Shown here piece after piece: positions 47,873 to 56,352 of a DNA stretch of 64,000 bases (position 1 is its first letter; every line of letters begins with the position of its first letter). This DNA is from CAVTYH01 sp963738835 (GTDB lineage: Bacteria > Planctomycetota > Planctomycetia > Pirellulales > JADZDJ01), in NCBI GenBank assembly GCA_963738835.1, contig CAVTYH010000002.1, positions 62,001 through 126,000 of the forward strand, written 5' to 3'. Position numbers and translations under genes: made by a program. The notes under the pieces are model-generated. The model was not told the DNA's origin, ran no database searches, and saw nothing but the letters and a program-made list of their open reading frames with translations.

Positions 47873-48229
47873 TCACTTCTTGCTGAGCGAATCGAGATAT
47901 TTCTGGTACTGTTGCTGCTGCTTCTCCCACGTATCGAGAATCTTCGCATAGCGCTTCGAGGTCTCTTCTCCCTTGGTGGTCATCTCCTCGTACTTCGTCA
48001 GCAACGCGTCCACCCGCTTGCCGCGCTCGAGATCTTCGTCAAGATGTCGCTGGTATTGGTCCCGTTGTTGCTTGGAAGCATTGAAGATTTGCAGGTAGGC
48101 GTCGTCAACGACTTTGGCCGTGGACTTCGTATCGGTCTTGTTCTGGGCGACGGCGGCGTAGATGACAAGCCAGGAAATAGCGAACACCGTCATCATGGCC
48201 GAGACTGCAATGAATCGTCGCTTCTGCAT
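47873..48229 (-). CDS. Secreted or anchored coiled-coil protein, unknown
   Basis: 118 aa. N-terminal hydrophobic segment (AVSAMMTVFAISWLVIYAAV, residues 8-27; signal or anchor), followed by an almost uninterrupted charged coiled coil rich in Lys, Glu and Gln (QQRDQYQRHLDEDLERGKRV; YAKILDTWEKQQQQYQKYLD). No enzyme motif. RBS AAAGGAG upstream. It ends 37 bp from the MmcQ start in the same direction. Confidence 0.65.
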   Translation of the reverse strand: MQKRRFIAVSAMMTVFAISWLVIYAAVAQNKTDTKSTAKVVDDAYLQIFNASKQQRDQYQRHLDEDLERGKRVDALLTKYEEMTTKGEETSKRYAKILDTWEKQQQQYQKYLDSLSKK

Positions 48230-48287
48230 GAATGTTCTCCTTTGAGCAAGTGTCGACAGGAAAACGCACAGTGGGCAGGGGCTTAGT

Positions 48288-48539
48288 TTAGCGGGACCGG
48301 GGCCGCGGAGTCAAAAACGTCCATCGCTCGGAAGTGTCGTAACAGCATGTCGCTTTGGATTCGGCGGCGGCGAGGTCTTCGTTCAGCCACACGCCGAGCG
48401 TCGGATCGTACCAGCGAGCAGGGCAGTCTCTCGGAGACTGCCTTCCGAGTCTCGGAGAGACTCGGCTACTTCGGGCGTCGGCGTCAAAGCGGCCACGAGA
48501 TTCATCCGGCCCAGCGCGAGTGCGGCTGCGGATCGGCAA
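48288..48539 (-). pseudogene. Rhs hallmark fragment (minus strand)
   Basis: The minus strand encodes PARWYDPTLGVWLNEDLAAA, the R-Y-Y-D-P-x-x-G-R-W-x-x-x-D hallmark that ends Rhs cores. No long Rhs frame flanks it. It is interrupted 25 bases upstream of the hallmark by a double hairpin (48422-48465). Orientation is opposite to the other Rhs pieces at 49-57 kb. Confidence 0.55.
48422..48465. repeat. Two adjacent perfect hairpins (dispersed-repeat type)
   Basis: GGCAGTCTC-TCG-GAGACTGCC (48422-48442) and CCGAGTCTC-GGA-GAGACTCGG (48445-48465), each with 9-bp perfect arms and a 3-base loop, separated by TT. The arms share the AGTCTC core. It sits within the Rhs fragment and resembles REP/MITE-like units; where else it occurs cannot be seen here. 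Confidence 0.7.
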
Positions 48540-48650
48540 CGCGGATCATGGGTTCACTCGGATATTAGACCTGTCCCGTTTAGCTGCCCCCGTACTATAT
48601 TGGGCCATCGAAACAGCCCGGCGCGATAGGACAAGGGTATACTGAGAAAT

Positions 48651-48746
48651 GGATTGGCAAAAAATCCATGGCGAGTGGTGGTCGGCGTATCGGAATCCAA
48701 CCACAAAGAAATGGACAGGTGGCGGACCTTCATCCCACGAATAATT
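48651..48746 (+). CDS. Very small open frame in the Rhs region
   Basis: 31 codons: MDWQKIHGEWWSAYRNPTTK, KWTGGGPSSHE. The Trp-rich, well-ordered composition is unlike random DNA, and it lies 27 bp before the next gene. It could be the last piece of an Rhs toxin tip or a peptide. No clear RBS. Confidence 0.3.
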
Positions 48747-48773
48747 ATTAACCGGCCAATTTCGGAGTAGCAG

Positions 48774-49274
48774 ATGCAAGTTCTTCAAGTAACTGATGCC
48801 GGGTGGAACGAGCCTGCATTCGATTCTTTTCAGGAAGCAGTTGACGTTTCGTCGCGCACGGAACGGGCAAAGGCAGCAGCAAATGATACAAGTCTCCTGA
48901 AAGAAAAAGAGATCGTTGATGCTGAGTATGATGATGAGAGTGTTACAATTGTTCTTCGCGGTGGAGAAAAACTTTCATTTTCGCTTTGCGAGGACACTGT
49001 AGTATGGACTGTTCAAGGATGCAGCAATCCAAACGTGACTGCTGTAGAAGTTAAACCAACTCAGTCCGCGCCGCTACGGTTAAAATTCGAGAACATTCCC
49101 GACGTGTACGAATGGGATCGAAGTGATCTAATCTCTAACATTCTTGGCAAGCGTATATTGGCAATTGGCGCTGGCGTTTCCGTGGCATTCTTATGTGCGT
49201 CGGGTAGCATTGATTGGGCGTTTCATCGAATTTCGATTGAAGGCAAAAATATGCTCTTCTTTTCACCAAAATAG
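48774..49274 (+). CDS. Hypothetical protein, possible Rhs immunity protein
   Basis: 166 aa, RBS GGAG 9 bases upstream of ATG. Acidic, no signal peptide: EKEIVDAEYDDESVTIVLRG, GEKLSFSLCEDTVVWTVQGC, KFENIPDVYEWDRSDLISNI, LGKRILAIGAGVSVAFLCAS. A beta-rich small acidic protein immediately before an Rhs C-terminal cassette is the usual position and size of an Rhs immunity protein, here left by a lost upstream toxin. I do not recognise the family. Confidence 0.55.
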   Translation: MQVLQVTDAGWNEPAFDSFQEAVDVSSRTERAKAAANDTSLLKEKEIVDAEYDDESVTIVLRGGEKLSFSLCEDTVVWTVQGCSNPNVTAVEVKPTQSAPLRLKFENIPDVYEWDRSDLISNILGKRILAIGAGVSVAFLCASGSIDWAFHRISIEGKNMLFFSPK

Positions 49275-49283
49275 ATGACCCAA

Positions 49284-50512
49284 ATGATCCGCATTGCCGA
49301 ACCGCTGCCCAATGACGATGGGCCGTATGAATCTCGTGGCCGGTTCGATGCCGAGTTGCACACTGCCCGCCAGTACGCCCGACCGTGGACACCAACGGCG
49401 ACGGCACGTTCGACCAGAGTGAAGTGAATGTCTTCGATGGCTCGCAGGTGGCCTTGCACTTTGCGGGCAACACCGGCGGCAGCCTGGCGGCCTCGAATCT
49501 GGCCGATCGTTACCTGTGGGGGCCGGTTGTCGATCAGCTGCTGGCCGACGAGCAGGTCAGTTCGCTCAGCTCGGCCGGCACGGTCGATTGGGCGCTAACC
49601 GACCAGCAGAATAGCATTCGGGACGTGGCGCAGTACAATGCCAGTACCGGCGTTACGAGCGTCGTCGGGCACACGTTTTTCGATTCGTACGGCAATGCAA
49701 TCAGTCAAACGGGCATCAGCGTGGCCTTCGGCTATGCCGGCATGTGGCTGGACAGTGTGACCGGCCTGTATGCTACGCAAACCCGCTGGTACGACCCGCA
49801 CACCGGCCGCTGGATGAGCGAGGATCCGATTGGGTTTGCCGGCGGCTTGGAGAATATCTCGGACTATGTTGGCAATTCCCCAACAAACCATACGGACCCG
49901 ACTGGTCTGGCTTGGTGGAACCTTTGGATTGCCGATCTTGGTGAAAGCCTTGGGGATCGTATTGGCGATGGTGCTTCTAGGCTATTTGGCGGCGGTGATA
50001 TTGACTTGCGAATTGCCGCAGCCCGTCAACGTCGAATGGTGGATCGCCTAGTCGATCCTGGAAAGGACGCAATTAGCACTGCCGAAGCAGCCCGCGAACG
50101 AGCGGACATCCTCAATCGGGGTTTGAAAGACAAATTCACCGATGCGTGCAAAATTGCTGATGCTGCTGCCGCTTCGGCGGAACTCGGAATTACCGTAGGG
50201 TCGATTATTGTTGGGGGTGCCGAAATACTAGGGGCGGTTCGGCCCACAAGTTGCCCAAACCCGATTCGGGGTTTGCCGCGAGTCGGAAGTGCATTGAAGA
50301 GTGATCCATATCATGCTTTTCCTAACATCGTGGACAACTTTGCAACAGGTGCAACAAGGACACAGTTGCAAAGCGGTGCGAGCCTTTATCAGATTGAAGG
50401 TTCGTTAAACGGGGTGGCAGGGCGCTTCGAGTGGATTGTTGATGGCGGAAACGTAACACACCGGATGTTTGTTCCGGGCGGTGGAATGACTGGAGTGCCA
50501 ATTAAGCCATGA
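49284..50512 (+). CDS. Rhs-repeat C-terminal cassette A with toxin-like tip
   Basis: It begins with the tag MIRIAEPLPNDDGPYE (49284), shifts frame before 49385, then DTNGDGTFDQSEVNVFDGSQ, DRYLWGPVVDQLLADEQV, TDQQNSIRDVAQYNASTGVT, the core GYAGMWLDSVTGLYATQTRW and the hallmark RWYDPHTGRWMSEDPIGFAG, NISDYVGNSPTNHTDPTGL. After that comes a variable C-terminal part of about 215 residues ending DPYHAFPNIVDNFATGATRT, LYQIEGSLNGVAGRFEWIVD, GGNVTHRMFVPGGGMTGVP, which I recall as a recurrent tail of bacterial Rhs/polymorphic toxin proteins. Only the last fraction of an Rhs protein is present, with no signal or TcC-type shell. The stop overlaps the next gene by ATGA. Confidence 0.75.
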
Positions 50513-51148
50513 GTACGTTCGCAAAACTAAAAGCGAATTTTGACACGAACTGGACGACGATACTCGTCGGCTGGAATGGCCTGGGTGCATTCTCACCGTG
50601 GCCCGATCGTGCGGATGAGTTCCCACCGCTGCTTTCCGTTGACGAACTAACAGCCTATGCGAATGAACGGCTGGCTTCCTCTTCCGACGTTGCAGAAGAG
50701 GACCTGATCGTGAAGCTCTTGTCGCTCAATCTGCACACTGAAAGCCGCAAAAAAATCAGAGACATCTTGACGCAGCTATCGGATTTAAGTGGAGGCGATC
50801 AGGCGTTTGAGATTCGGAAGTGGCGGCTGATTCTTCTTGAAGAACTGTTGGAGAACATCCCTAAAGATGCGCCTTTATGGGTTAATGGCTTTGACCGAAT
50901 TCTGGCAAAGTTTCGGCTTTCCATCGGACAGCCCGCACGAAGTTCAAGGCCGTGGAAATGCAATTCTTCCCGATGAATACTATCAAGATGCGAATCTGCA
51001 ACAGTTGCTCGATCGTCATAGAGAGTGGGGCCGGACAGAAATGGCATCGCTTAAACGGCCGAAGGGAGGAAGCGAGCCACGCGCAGTTCAAACTCCAAAC
51101 TCTCAAAGCGCCCGTTCCCTAATCCTCAACCCCGGAGCAACCAAATGA
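50509..51148 (+). CDS. Probable immunity protein of Rhs cassette A, one frameshift
   Basis: It overlaps the toxin-like gene by 4 bases. Reads MSTFAKLKANFDTNWTTILV, FSPWPDRADEFPPLLSVDEL, EDLIVKLLSLNLHTESRKKI, IRKWRLILLEELLENIPKDA. After a shift near 50880 it continues LTEFWQSFGFPSDSPHEVQG, AILPDEYYQDANLQQLLDRH. Soluble, acidic, helical, about 200 aa. Tight coupling downstream of a toxin tip is the mark of an immunity gene. The end overlaps the next MIRIAEPLP tag by ATGA (51145). Function is inferred from position only. Confidence 0.6.
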
Positions 51149-51530
51149 TCCGCATTGCCGAACCGCTGCCGAGTGATGATGGGCCGTATGAATATTCGCT
51201 TCAACAACTCTGCATAGAGTTCACAGGTTGCCTCGACGCCAATGCTGAATTGGAGTTGAGCAAACACGCTGGTTCGATCCGACTATTGGCGTGTGGATGA
51301 ACGAAGATGTTGTTGGCTTTGCCGCCGATCCATGGAACCTGTACTGCTACGTCGGCAACTCACCGGAGCAATTCCCCGCGGCAGACCCTTCGCAAACTTG
51401 ACTGGAGCGTGACCAAAGAGCTGTGCAACTCGTGGCCGGAAGTTTTTGGGTTGCACTCAGTTGACTTCCAATTGAGCCGCAACATCTTAGCTTCAATTAA
51501 CCACGACCTCAGGTACCTGAATCCTAGCGG
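51145..51530 (+). pseudogene. Rhs hallmark fragment with truncated tip (copy B, first part)
   Basis: Tag MIRIAEPLPSDDGPYEY (51145), then in other frames HAGSIRLLACG, the hallmark WFDPTIGVWMNEDVVGFAAD, CYVGNSPEQF and a short tip LDWSVTKELCNSWPEVFGLH, SVDFQLSRNILASINHDLRY. It ends exactly where the reverse-strand glycosyltransferase fragment begins. Frameshifts and a missing body show decay. Nearly identical to 53454-53843. Confidence 0.6.
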
Positions 51531-52187
51531 TTATTTCGGGGCCAACAGTCGATCTAATCGACCTACCAACACATCGAGTCGCGATTCCGGCCGATAGTCG
51601 ATGTTTCTGGCAGCGAATTTTTCCGCCGCCTGTCGATAATTAGCCGATCCAATTATGTCGTCCAAAGCATCAAAGATTGCTTTTGGATCGTGAACGCTCG
51701 CGAGGCGGCCGGCTCCCATCGCGTGAATTCGTTCCGCAGTGAGACCTTGTTCTAAAAAAAGTGGCAATTGCAAACTGGGCTTACCGGCCAAGCAGCGCCG
51801 CCGCAGTCAATTTGTGCGTGCCATTCAGAATTGCGATGTCGCACTCGCTGCATGCCTCTGCCATGTCGACCGGTCTGTCGACGAACTGCACTGAGCCAGA
51901 TGGCAAAGCACCTGGGAGTGCCGATTTCTCCAGCCCAGCCACGACCATTGGAATGCCACGCTGAGCAATCGCATGCAGTAATTGCTGCGCCCCCGGAAAT
52001 GCTTTTATGTACGCGAACAATTTGAGACCGCGTCCAGGCGGCCATTTGATTGGCTGTCCATTCGCGTATTGCCACACGCCCCAATACTCCTCCGCCTCAC
52101 GACACTCGTATGGATCCAGTTCCGCGAACGTTGCCAAAAACTGTCCGTCAACCTCGCGGTAAAGCTGTGCCAAAGAGTCGAGCGGCG
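51531..52187 (-). pseudogene. C-terminal fragment of a GT1/MGT-type glycosyltransferase (copy 1)
   Basis: Reads, on the minus strand from about 52173: LAQLYREVDGQFLATFAELD, EYWGVWQYANGQPIKWPPGR, QLLHAIAQRGIPMVVAGLEK, then after a one-base shift near 51790 AGKPSLQLPLFLEQGLTAER, IHAMGAGRLASVHDPKAIFD, ending LDVLVGRLDRLLAPK at 51531. The second half is the nucleotide-sugar-binding domain of UDP-glycosyl/rhamnosyl-transferase-like proteins (donor motif ILNGTH..., P.LQ.PLF.EQ...A). The N-terminal acceptor domain is missing; the 5' end is fused to Rhs core sequence at 52188. Confidence 0.7.
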
Positions 52188-53053
52188 TTCGCTCAGCTCG
52201 GCCGGCACGGTCGATTCGGAGCTAACCGACCAGCAGAATAGCATTCGGGACGTGGCGCAGTACAATGCCAGTACCGGCGTTACGAGCGTCGTCGGGCACA
52301 CGTTTTTCGATTCGTACGGCAATGCAATCAGTCAAACGGGCATCAGCGTGGCCTTCGGCTATGCCGGCATGTGGCTGGACAGTGTGACCGGCCTGTATGC
52401 TACGCAAACCCGCTGGTACGACCCGCACACCGGCCGCTGGATGAGCGAGGATCCGATTGGGTTTGCCGGCGGCCTGGAGAATATCTCGGACTATGTCGGC
52501 AATTCCCCAACGAATGAAACCGACCCAACAGGGCTGCAAGGCCAAGGCCATCATCCAACAAAATTGCCGCCGTTACCGCCGGGTTATGGCTATTGGGTGA
52601 ACCCGAACAATGGTCACCGGATGATCGTTCCGCCAACGGGCAGGGGCGTTTACAAGCCGTATCAGATCATCGGCGGTAACGGTTGTCCAGTAGATGCGCC
52701 GGGCTGGCAATACTTTTACGATCATTCACCGACGGCTCAGTGGTCGGCTAGGATTGGAAATCGGCGCAGCCGTATTGGCCGGTGGATTCTGGTTAGCCGG
52801 TTTTGGCTCGGCGCGGTGCAATTGGAGTCGTGGCGTTCCTGCCGGGTCGTTCCATGTTGTCGCAGGAATCGGTGCCCAGTGGCGGCATGGAGTTGGTGCA
52901 GCGGGCAATGTGTTCATAACTGAGTACAACGGTCCACTACCGGGATGGTTTACGAGCCTTACTGGCCTTCCGTTTGGCGATCCGAATTCCATACCGAACT
53001 GCACTTTCAATAGTTGTCTCGATGCAGGGATCGGGGTTCCGACCGGGAAATAA
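52188..53053 (+). pseudogene. Rhs core and tip, cassette B
   Basis: It begins at the shared junction SSAGTVDSELTDQQNSIRDV and carries the same core as cassette A through the hallmark RWYDPHTGRWMSEDPIGFAG and NSPTNETDPTGL. It diverges there into a new tip: QGQGHHPTKLPPLPPGYGYW, a linker, then after a shift near 52735 GLEIGAAVLAGGFWLAGFGS (hydrophobic) and GIGAQWRHGVGAAGNVFITE, ending PNCTFNSCLDAGIGVPTGK. No start codon of its own, since it is fused to the reverse glycosyltransferase fragment. The tip family is not recognised. Confidence 0.65.
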
Positions 53054-53057
53054 AACT

Positions 53058-53433
53058 ATGAGCCGTCCTTGGCTAATGTCCTTGTCTGATGTTGAAGGAT
53101 GGTGGTGTTGGTTTGAAACGAAAAACTACACCGTTCGCCTCTTTCGTGATGATCCGCAAGCAGCGGAGGAATTCGAAACAACGGATTGATCCGATGTTTT
53201 GGGCCGACGAGTTTGTTGCTGGACGGCTCAACGGCCTAATTCAAGATGCTGATGAGACCGTTCTTTCCAAGTGGTGCGAACACAGAGCGGATAAATTGCC
53301 TGCCGGCACCGTGCCGGTCGTCATTTGGCCGATTCCGTTTGAGAAGGGAAAGCGTCAGCGCGACTAAGAGAACTTGTGGAAGAAGGTGCTTGCTGAATTT
53401 GAGAATCACGGTCTCAAGGATGTTCCCGCATAA
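53058..53433 (+). CDS. Possible immunity protein of Rhs cassette B, frameshifted
   Basis: It starts 5 bp after the cassette B stop: MSRPWLMSLSDVEGWWCWFE, TKNYTVRLFRDDPQAAEEFE. After a shift near 53160 it continues IDPMFWADEFVAGRLNGLIQ, LSKWCEHRADKLPAGTVPVV. It stops at 53367 or, after another correction, at about 53433 (ENLWKKVLAEFENHGLKDVP). Small, acidic, no export signal. Immunity role inferred only from position. Confidence 0.45.
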
Positions 53434-53453
53434 CTAACCACAGGAGCAAACCC

Positions 53454-53843
53454 ATGATCCGCACTGCCGAACCGCTGCCCAGAGACGATGGGCCGTAGGA
53501 ATATCGACAGAGTTTCGACGATGTTGCGTTTGAGTTCAAAGGCTGCCTCGACGCCGAACGAGTCGCACTTTGAGCCAGCACGTTGGTACGACCCGACTGT
53601 CGGCCGCTGGCTCACCGAAGATGTTGTCGGCTTCGCCGCCGATTGCAACCTGTACCGCTACGTCGGCAACTCACCGGAGCAATTCCCCGCGGCAGACCCT
53701 TCGCAAACTTGACTGGAGCGTGACCAAAGAGCTGTGCAAGTCGTGGCCGGAAGTTTTTGGGTTGCACTCAGTTGACTTCCAATTGAGCCGCAACATCTTA
53801 GCTTCAATTAACCACGACCTCAGGTACCTGAATCCTGCAGCGG
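53454..53843 (+). pseudogene. Rhs hallmark fragment with truncated tip (copy C, first part)
   Basis: Tag MIRTAEPLPRDDGP (53454, with AGGAGCA upstream), followed by a TAG, then the hallmark ARWYDPTVGRWLTEDVVGFA, NLYRYVGNSPEQF and the same short tip as copy B. It ends at the second glycosyltransferase fragment. More degraded at the start than copy B. Confidence 0.6.
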
Positions 53844-54498
53844 TTATTTCGGGGCCAACAGTCGATCTAATCGACCTACCAACACATCGAGTCGCGATTC
53901 CGGCCGATAGTCGATGTTTTGGGCAACGAATCTTTCTGCCGCCTGTCGATAATTAGCCGATCCAATTATGCGTCCAAAGCATCAAAGATTGCTTTTGGAT
54001 CGTGAACGCTCGCGAGGCGGCCGGCTCCCATCGCGTGAATTCGTTCCGCAGTGAGACCTTGTTCTAAAAAAAGTGGCAATTGCAAACTGGGCTTACCGGC
54101 CAGCAGCGCTGCCGCACTTGATCCGTGCGTGCCATTCAGAATTGCGATGTCGCACTCGCTGCATGCCTGCGCCATGTCGACCGGTCCGTCGACGAACTGC
54201 ACTGAGCCAGATGGCAAAGCACCTGGGAGTGCCCATTTCTCCAGCCTAGCCACGACCATTGGAATGCCACGCTGAGCAATCGCATGCAGTAATTGCTGCG
54301 CCGCCGGAAATGCTTTTATGTACGCGAACAATTTGAGACCGCGTCCAGGCGGCCATTTGATTGGCTGTCCATTCGCGTATTGCCACACGCCCCAATACTC
54401 TTCCGCCTCACGACACTCGTATGGATCCAGTTCCGCGAACGTTGCCAAAAACTGTCCGTCAACCTCGCGGTAAAGCTGTGCCAAAGAGTCGAGCGGCG
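53844..54498 (-). pseudogene. C-terminal fragment of a GT1/MGT-type glycosyltransferase (copy 2)
   Basis: Same gene piece as 51531-52187: LAQLYREVDGQFLATFAELD to DIAILNGTHGSSAAALLAGK, PSLQLPLFLEQGLTAERIHA, VHDPKAIFDALD. This copy keeps the donor motif NGTHGSSAAALLAGKP in frame, where copy 1 is damaged, but shifts near 53970. The 5' end is fused to the antisense of Rhs core at 54499. Confidence 0.7.
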
Positions 54499-55325
54499 TT
54501 CGCTCAGCTCGGCCGGCACGGTCGATTGGGCGCGACCACCAGCAGAATAGCATTCGGGACGTGGCGCAGTACAATGCCAGTACCGGCGTTACGAGCGTCG
54601 TCGGGCACACGTTTTTCGATTCGTACGGCAATGCAATCAGTCAAACGGGCATCAGCGTGGCCTTCGGCTATGCCGGCATGTGGCCGCACAGTGTGACCGG
54701 CCTGTATGCTACGCAAACCCGCTGGTACGACCCGCAAACCGGCCGCTGGATGAGCGAGGATCCGATTGGGTTTGCCGGCGGCTTGGAGAATATCTCGGAC
54801 TATGTCGGAAATTCCCCGACGAACGAAGTGGACCCAACCGGTTTGGAGGGCTATCAAGGAATGCCGCCGGGCGGAGCACGGCCAATAAGCCCCGTCTGGC
54901 CGCCGTACCCTCTCGCGCGATTGATGGGGCTGCCTCCGAATCCGAGCGACCCGCCGTTTGTTCCGCCTCCCTGTGGTCTATCAACTGATTCTTTTCCAAA
55001 TCGAGATAGCATCCAGCCGATTTACAAGCGACACCGATTTGGAGATCATTCGCTTGAAGAAGATTAAGACCGATTAGGAGGCGGAGGGATTGGAGGGACA
55101 ATGATGCAAATTCTTGGCCCTGGTGGTTTATGGGATATGGCTGCGCCGGCAATGTATTACGCTACGAGTGCCGCACCTTATACTCCAGAAGTAATGGGGC
55201 CTCAACCACCGTCCATATACCAACTCCCCGGCCGCCAGAATATCCAGAGCCGATACAGCCGCTACAGCTCCTGTACGCCCATCTGGCCCTCCTCCCAGGT
55301 ATCCGTTTCCTCCTTCCAATAATTA
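54499..55325 (+). pseudogene. Rhs core and tip, cassette C
   Basis: Core as in A and B (a shift near 54535), hallmark RWYDPQTGRWMSEDPIGFAG, NSPTNEVDPTGL, then a proline-rich tip: GYQGMPPGGARPISPVWPPY, PNPSDPPFVPPPCGLSTDSF, stop at 55067. The sequence after it (55101-55325: MMQILGPGGLWDMAAPAMYY and, in another frame, PRPPEYPEPIQPL) looks like the rest of the same tip after indels. No toxin fold recognised. Confidence 0.6.
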
Positions 55326-55341
55326 AGTATTGAGTTTAACT

Positions 55342-55942
55342 GATGGATGGACTTACCTGTAATGCGCCTGGTTGTATGAATCAAGCGACGGTTCATATTT
55401 GCGCATTCAGAATCGCATCACGATTGAAGAGAAATGGCTGTGTCAAACACACATTGATGATTTTCTTACCACGTACCGTGCGAGCATAAGTGCGACACCA
55501 TCGCTCACTCGCGGACCGTCAGATTTGGTCCCAATCGACCTTGATTTGCTTCTATTGACGCATCAGACGCTATTCCACGAAACGACATCGTGTCAGGTCT
55601 ACTTGCGCCAGATCGGCGGCGGTTCGTGGTTCGCTATTCCGATTGGGTTCTTTGAGTGCTCAAGCCTCGAATGGGAATTAAGACATCATCAATTTAAGCG
55701 CCTACCGACGCATCGCATGATTTCTCATCTAATTGATGCAGTCGGAGGGCGGTTGGAGAAGCGCAATAATCGATCGCTATGACGAATAAGAGCAGATTTT
55801 TGACTCAAAGTTGCGGATCGCATTAGGACATCAAAACATTAACATCGATGCACGTCCAAGCGACGCGATTCTGCTGGCCGTCGTCTGTCAAGCCCCGATT
55901 TATATTGTAAGAGTCGGCGTGTGGGAAGAAACTATCCATTGA
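55342..55942 (+). CDS. Bifunctional nuclease (DUF151) domain protein, frameshifted and with a stop
   Basis: From ATG 55342: MDGLTCNAPGCMNQATVHI (a Cys-x4-Cys start typical of a zinc-ribbon-like N-terminus), shift near 55400, EEKWLCQTHIDDFL, then PIDLDLLLLTHQTLFHETTS, CQVYLRQIGGGSWFAIPIGF, FECSSLEWELRHHQFKRLPT, HLIDAVGGRLE. After a shift near 55765 and one TAA come KLRIALGHQNINIDARPSDA and ILLAVVCQAPIYIV, with the end at 55942. LRxxGGGxxFPIxIGxFEA and DARPSDAIxLAV are the DUF151 signatures. It directly follows the Rhs tip, where an immunity gene would be. Confidence 0.65.
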
Positions 55943-56115
55943 CTCCTGTGGATCGCGATTTCCGACGTACAAACCGACTTAGAGCGTGTCTTCAAACTAC
56001 TCCGCCACATGCGATAGCGGGACGCTTCACACCAAATTACCGAGGATTTGTGCGATGCTAGCTGTGCAAATGTGCGCTGTTTTTTGAATTTGAAGACATG
56101 CTCTTAGACACCGAC

Positions 56116-56352
56116 TTATTCAATCATGCCGGGGGTCGATCTGGATTTCTTGGCGCTCACGTCGTTCCGATTGTCGGTTTTTTGCGATTTACAAATCAAT
56201 TTATAACTCGCAACAAATACTCCTAAGATGACGCCGACGCCAAGTATAGTTGAACCAAGCCAACCAACTAACTCTAAGACGACTGCGAGCCAGCCACGAC
56301 CGCCAATAGAGTGGCGAGTGAGAATTGCAAACGGTAGCTTCGGTTAATTGTC
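56116..56352 (-). CDS. Small membrane protein, unknown, one frameshift
   Basis: From ATG 56352: MTINRSYRLQFSLATLLAVV, a shift near 56280, then ELVGWLGSTILGVGVILGVF, VASYKLICKSQKTDNRNDVS and a basic tail. About 78 aa with two hydrophobic helices. The N-terminal xFxFSLxxLLxxx pattern is common in planctomycete small membrane proteins of unknown role. Confidence 0.45.

Larger units (their letters stand above)
51145..52515. repeat. Long direct repeat, copy 1
   Basis: This segment (Rhs hallmark fragment, inverted glycosyltransferase fragment, Rhs core) recurs at 53454-54826. From about 51353 to 52515 the two copies are nearly identical, with scattered single-base differences and a few indels. The first 200 bases are more diverged. 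Confidence 0.8.
53454..54826. repeat. Long direct repeat, copy 2
   Basis: Second copy of 51145-52515, 2.3 kb downstream in the same orientation. The cassette B tip and its possible immunity gene lie between the copies. Recombination between the copies would delete that cassette. Confidence 0.8.
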
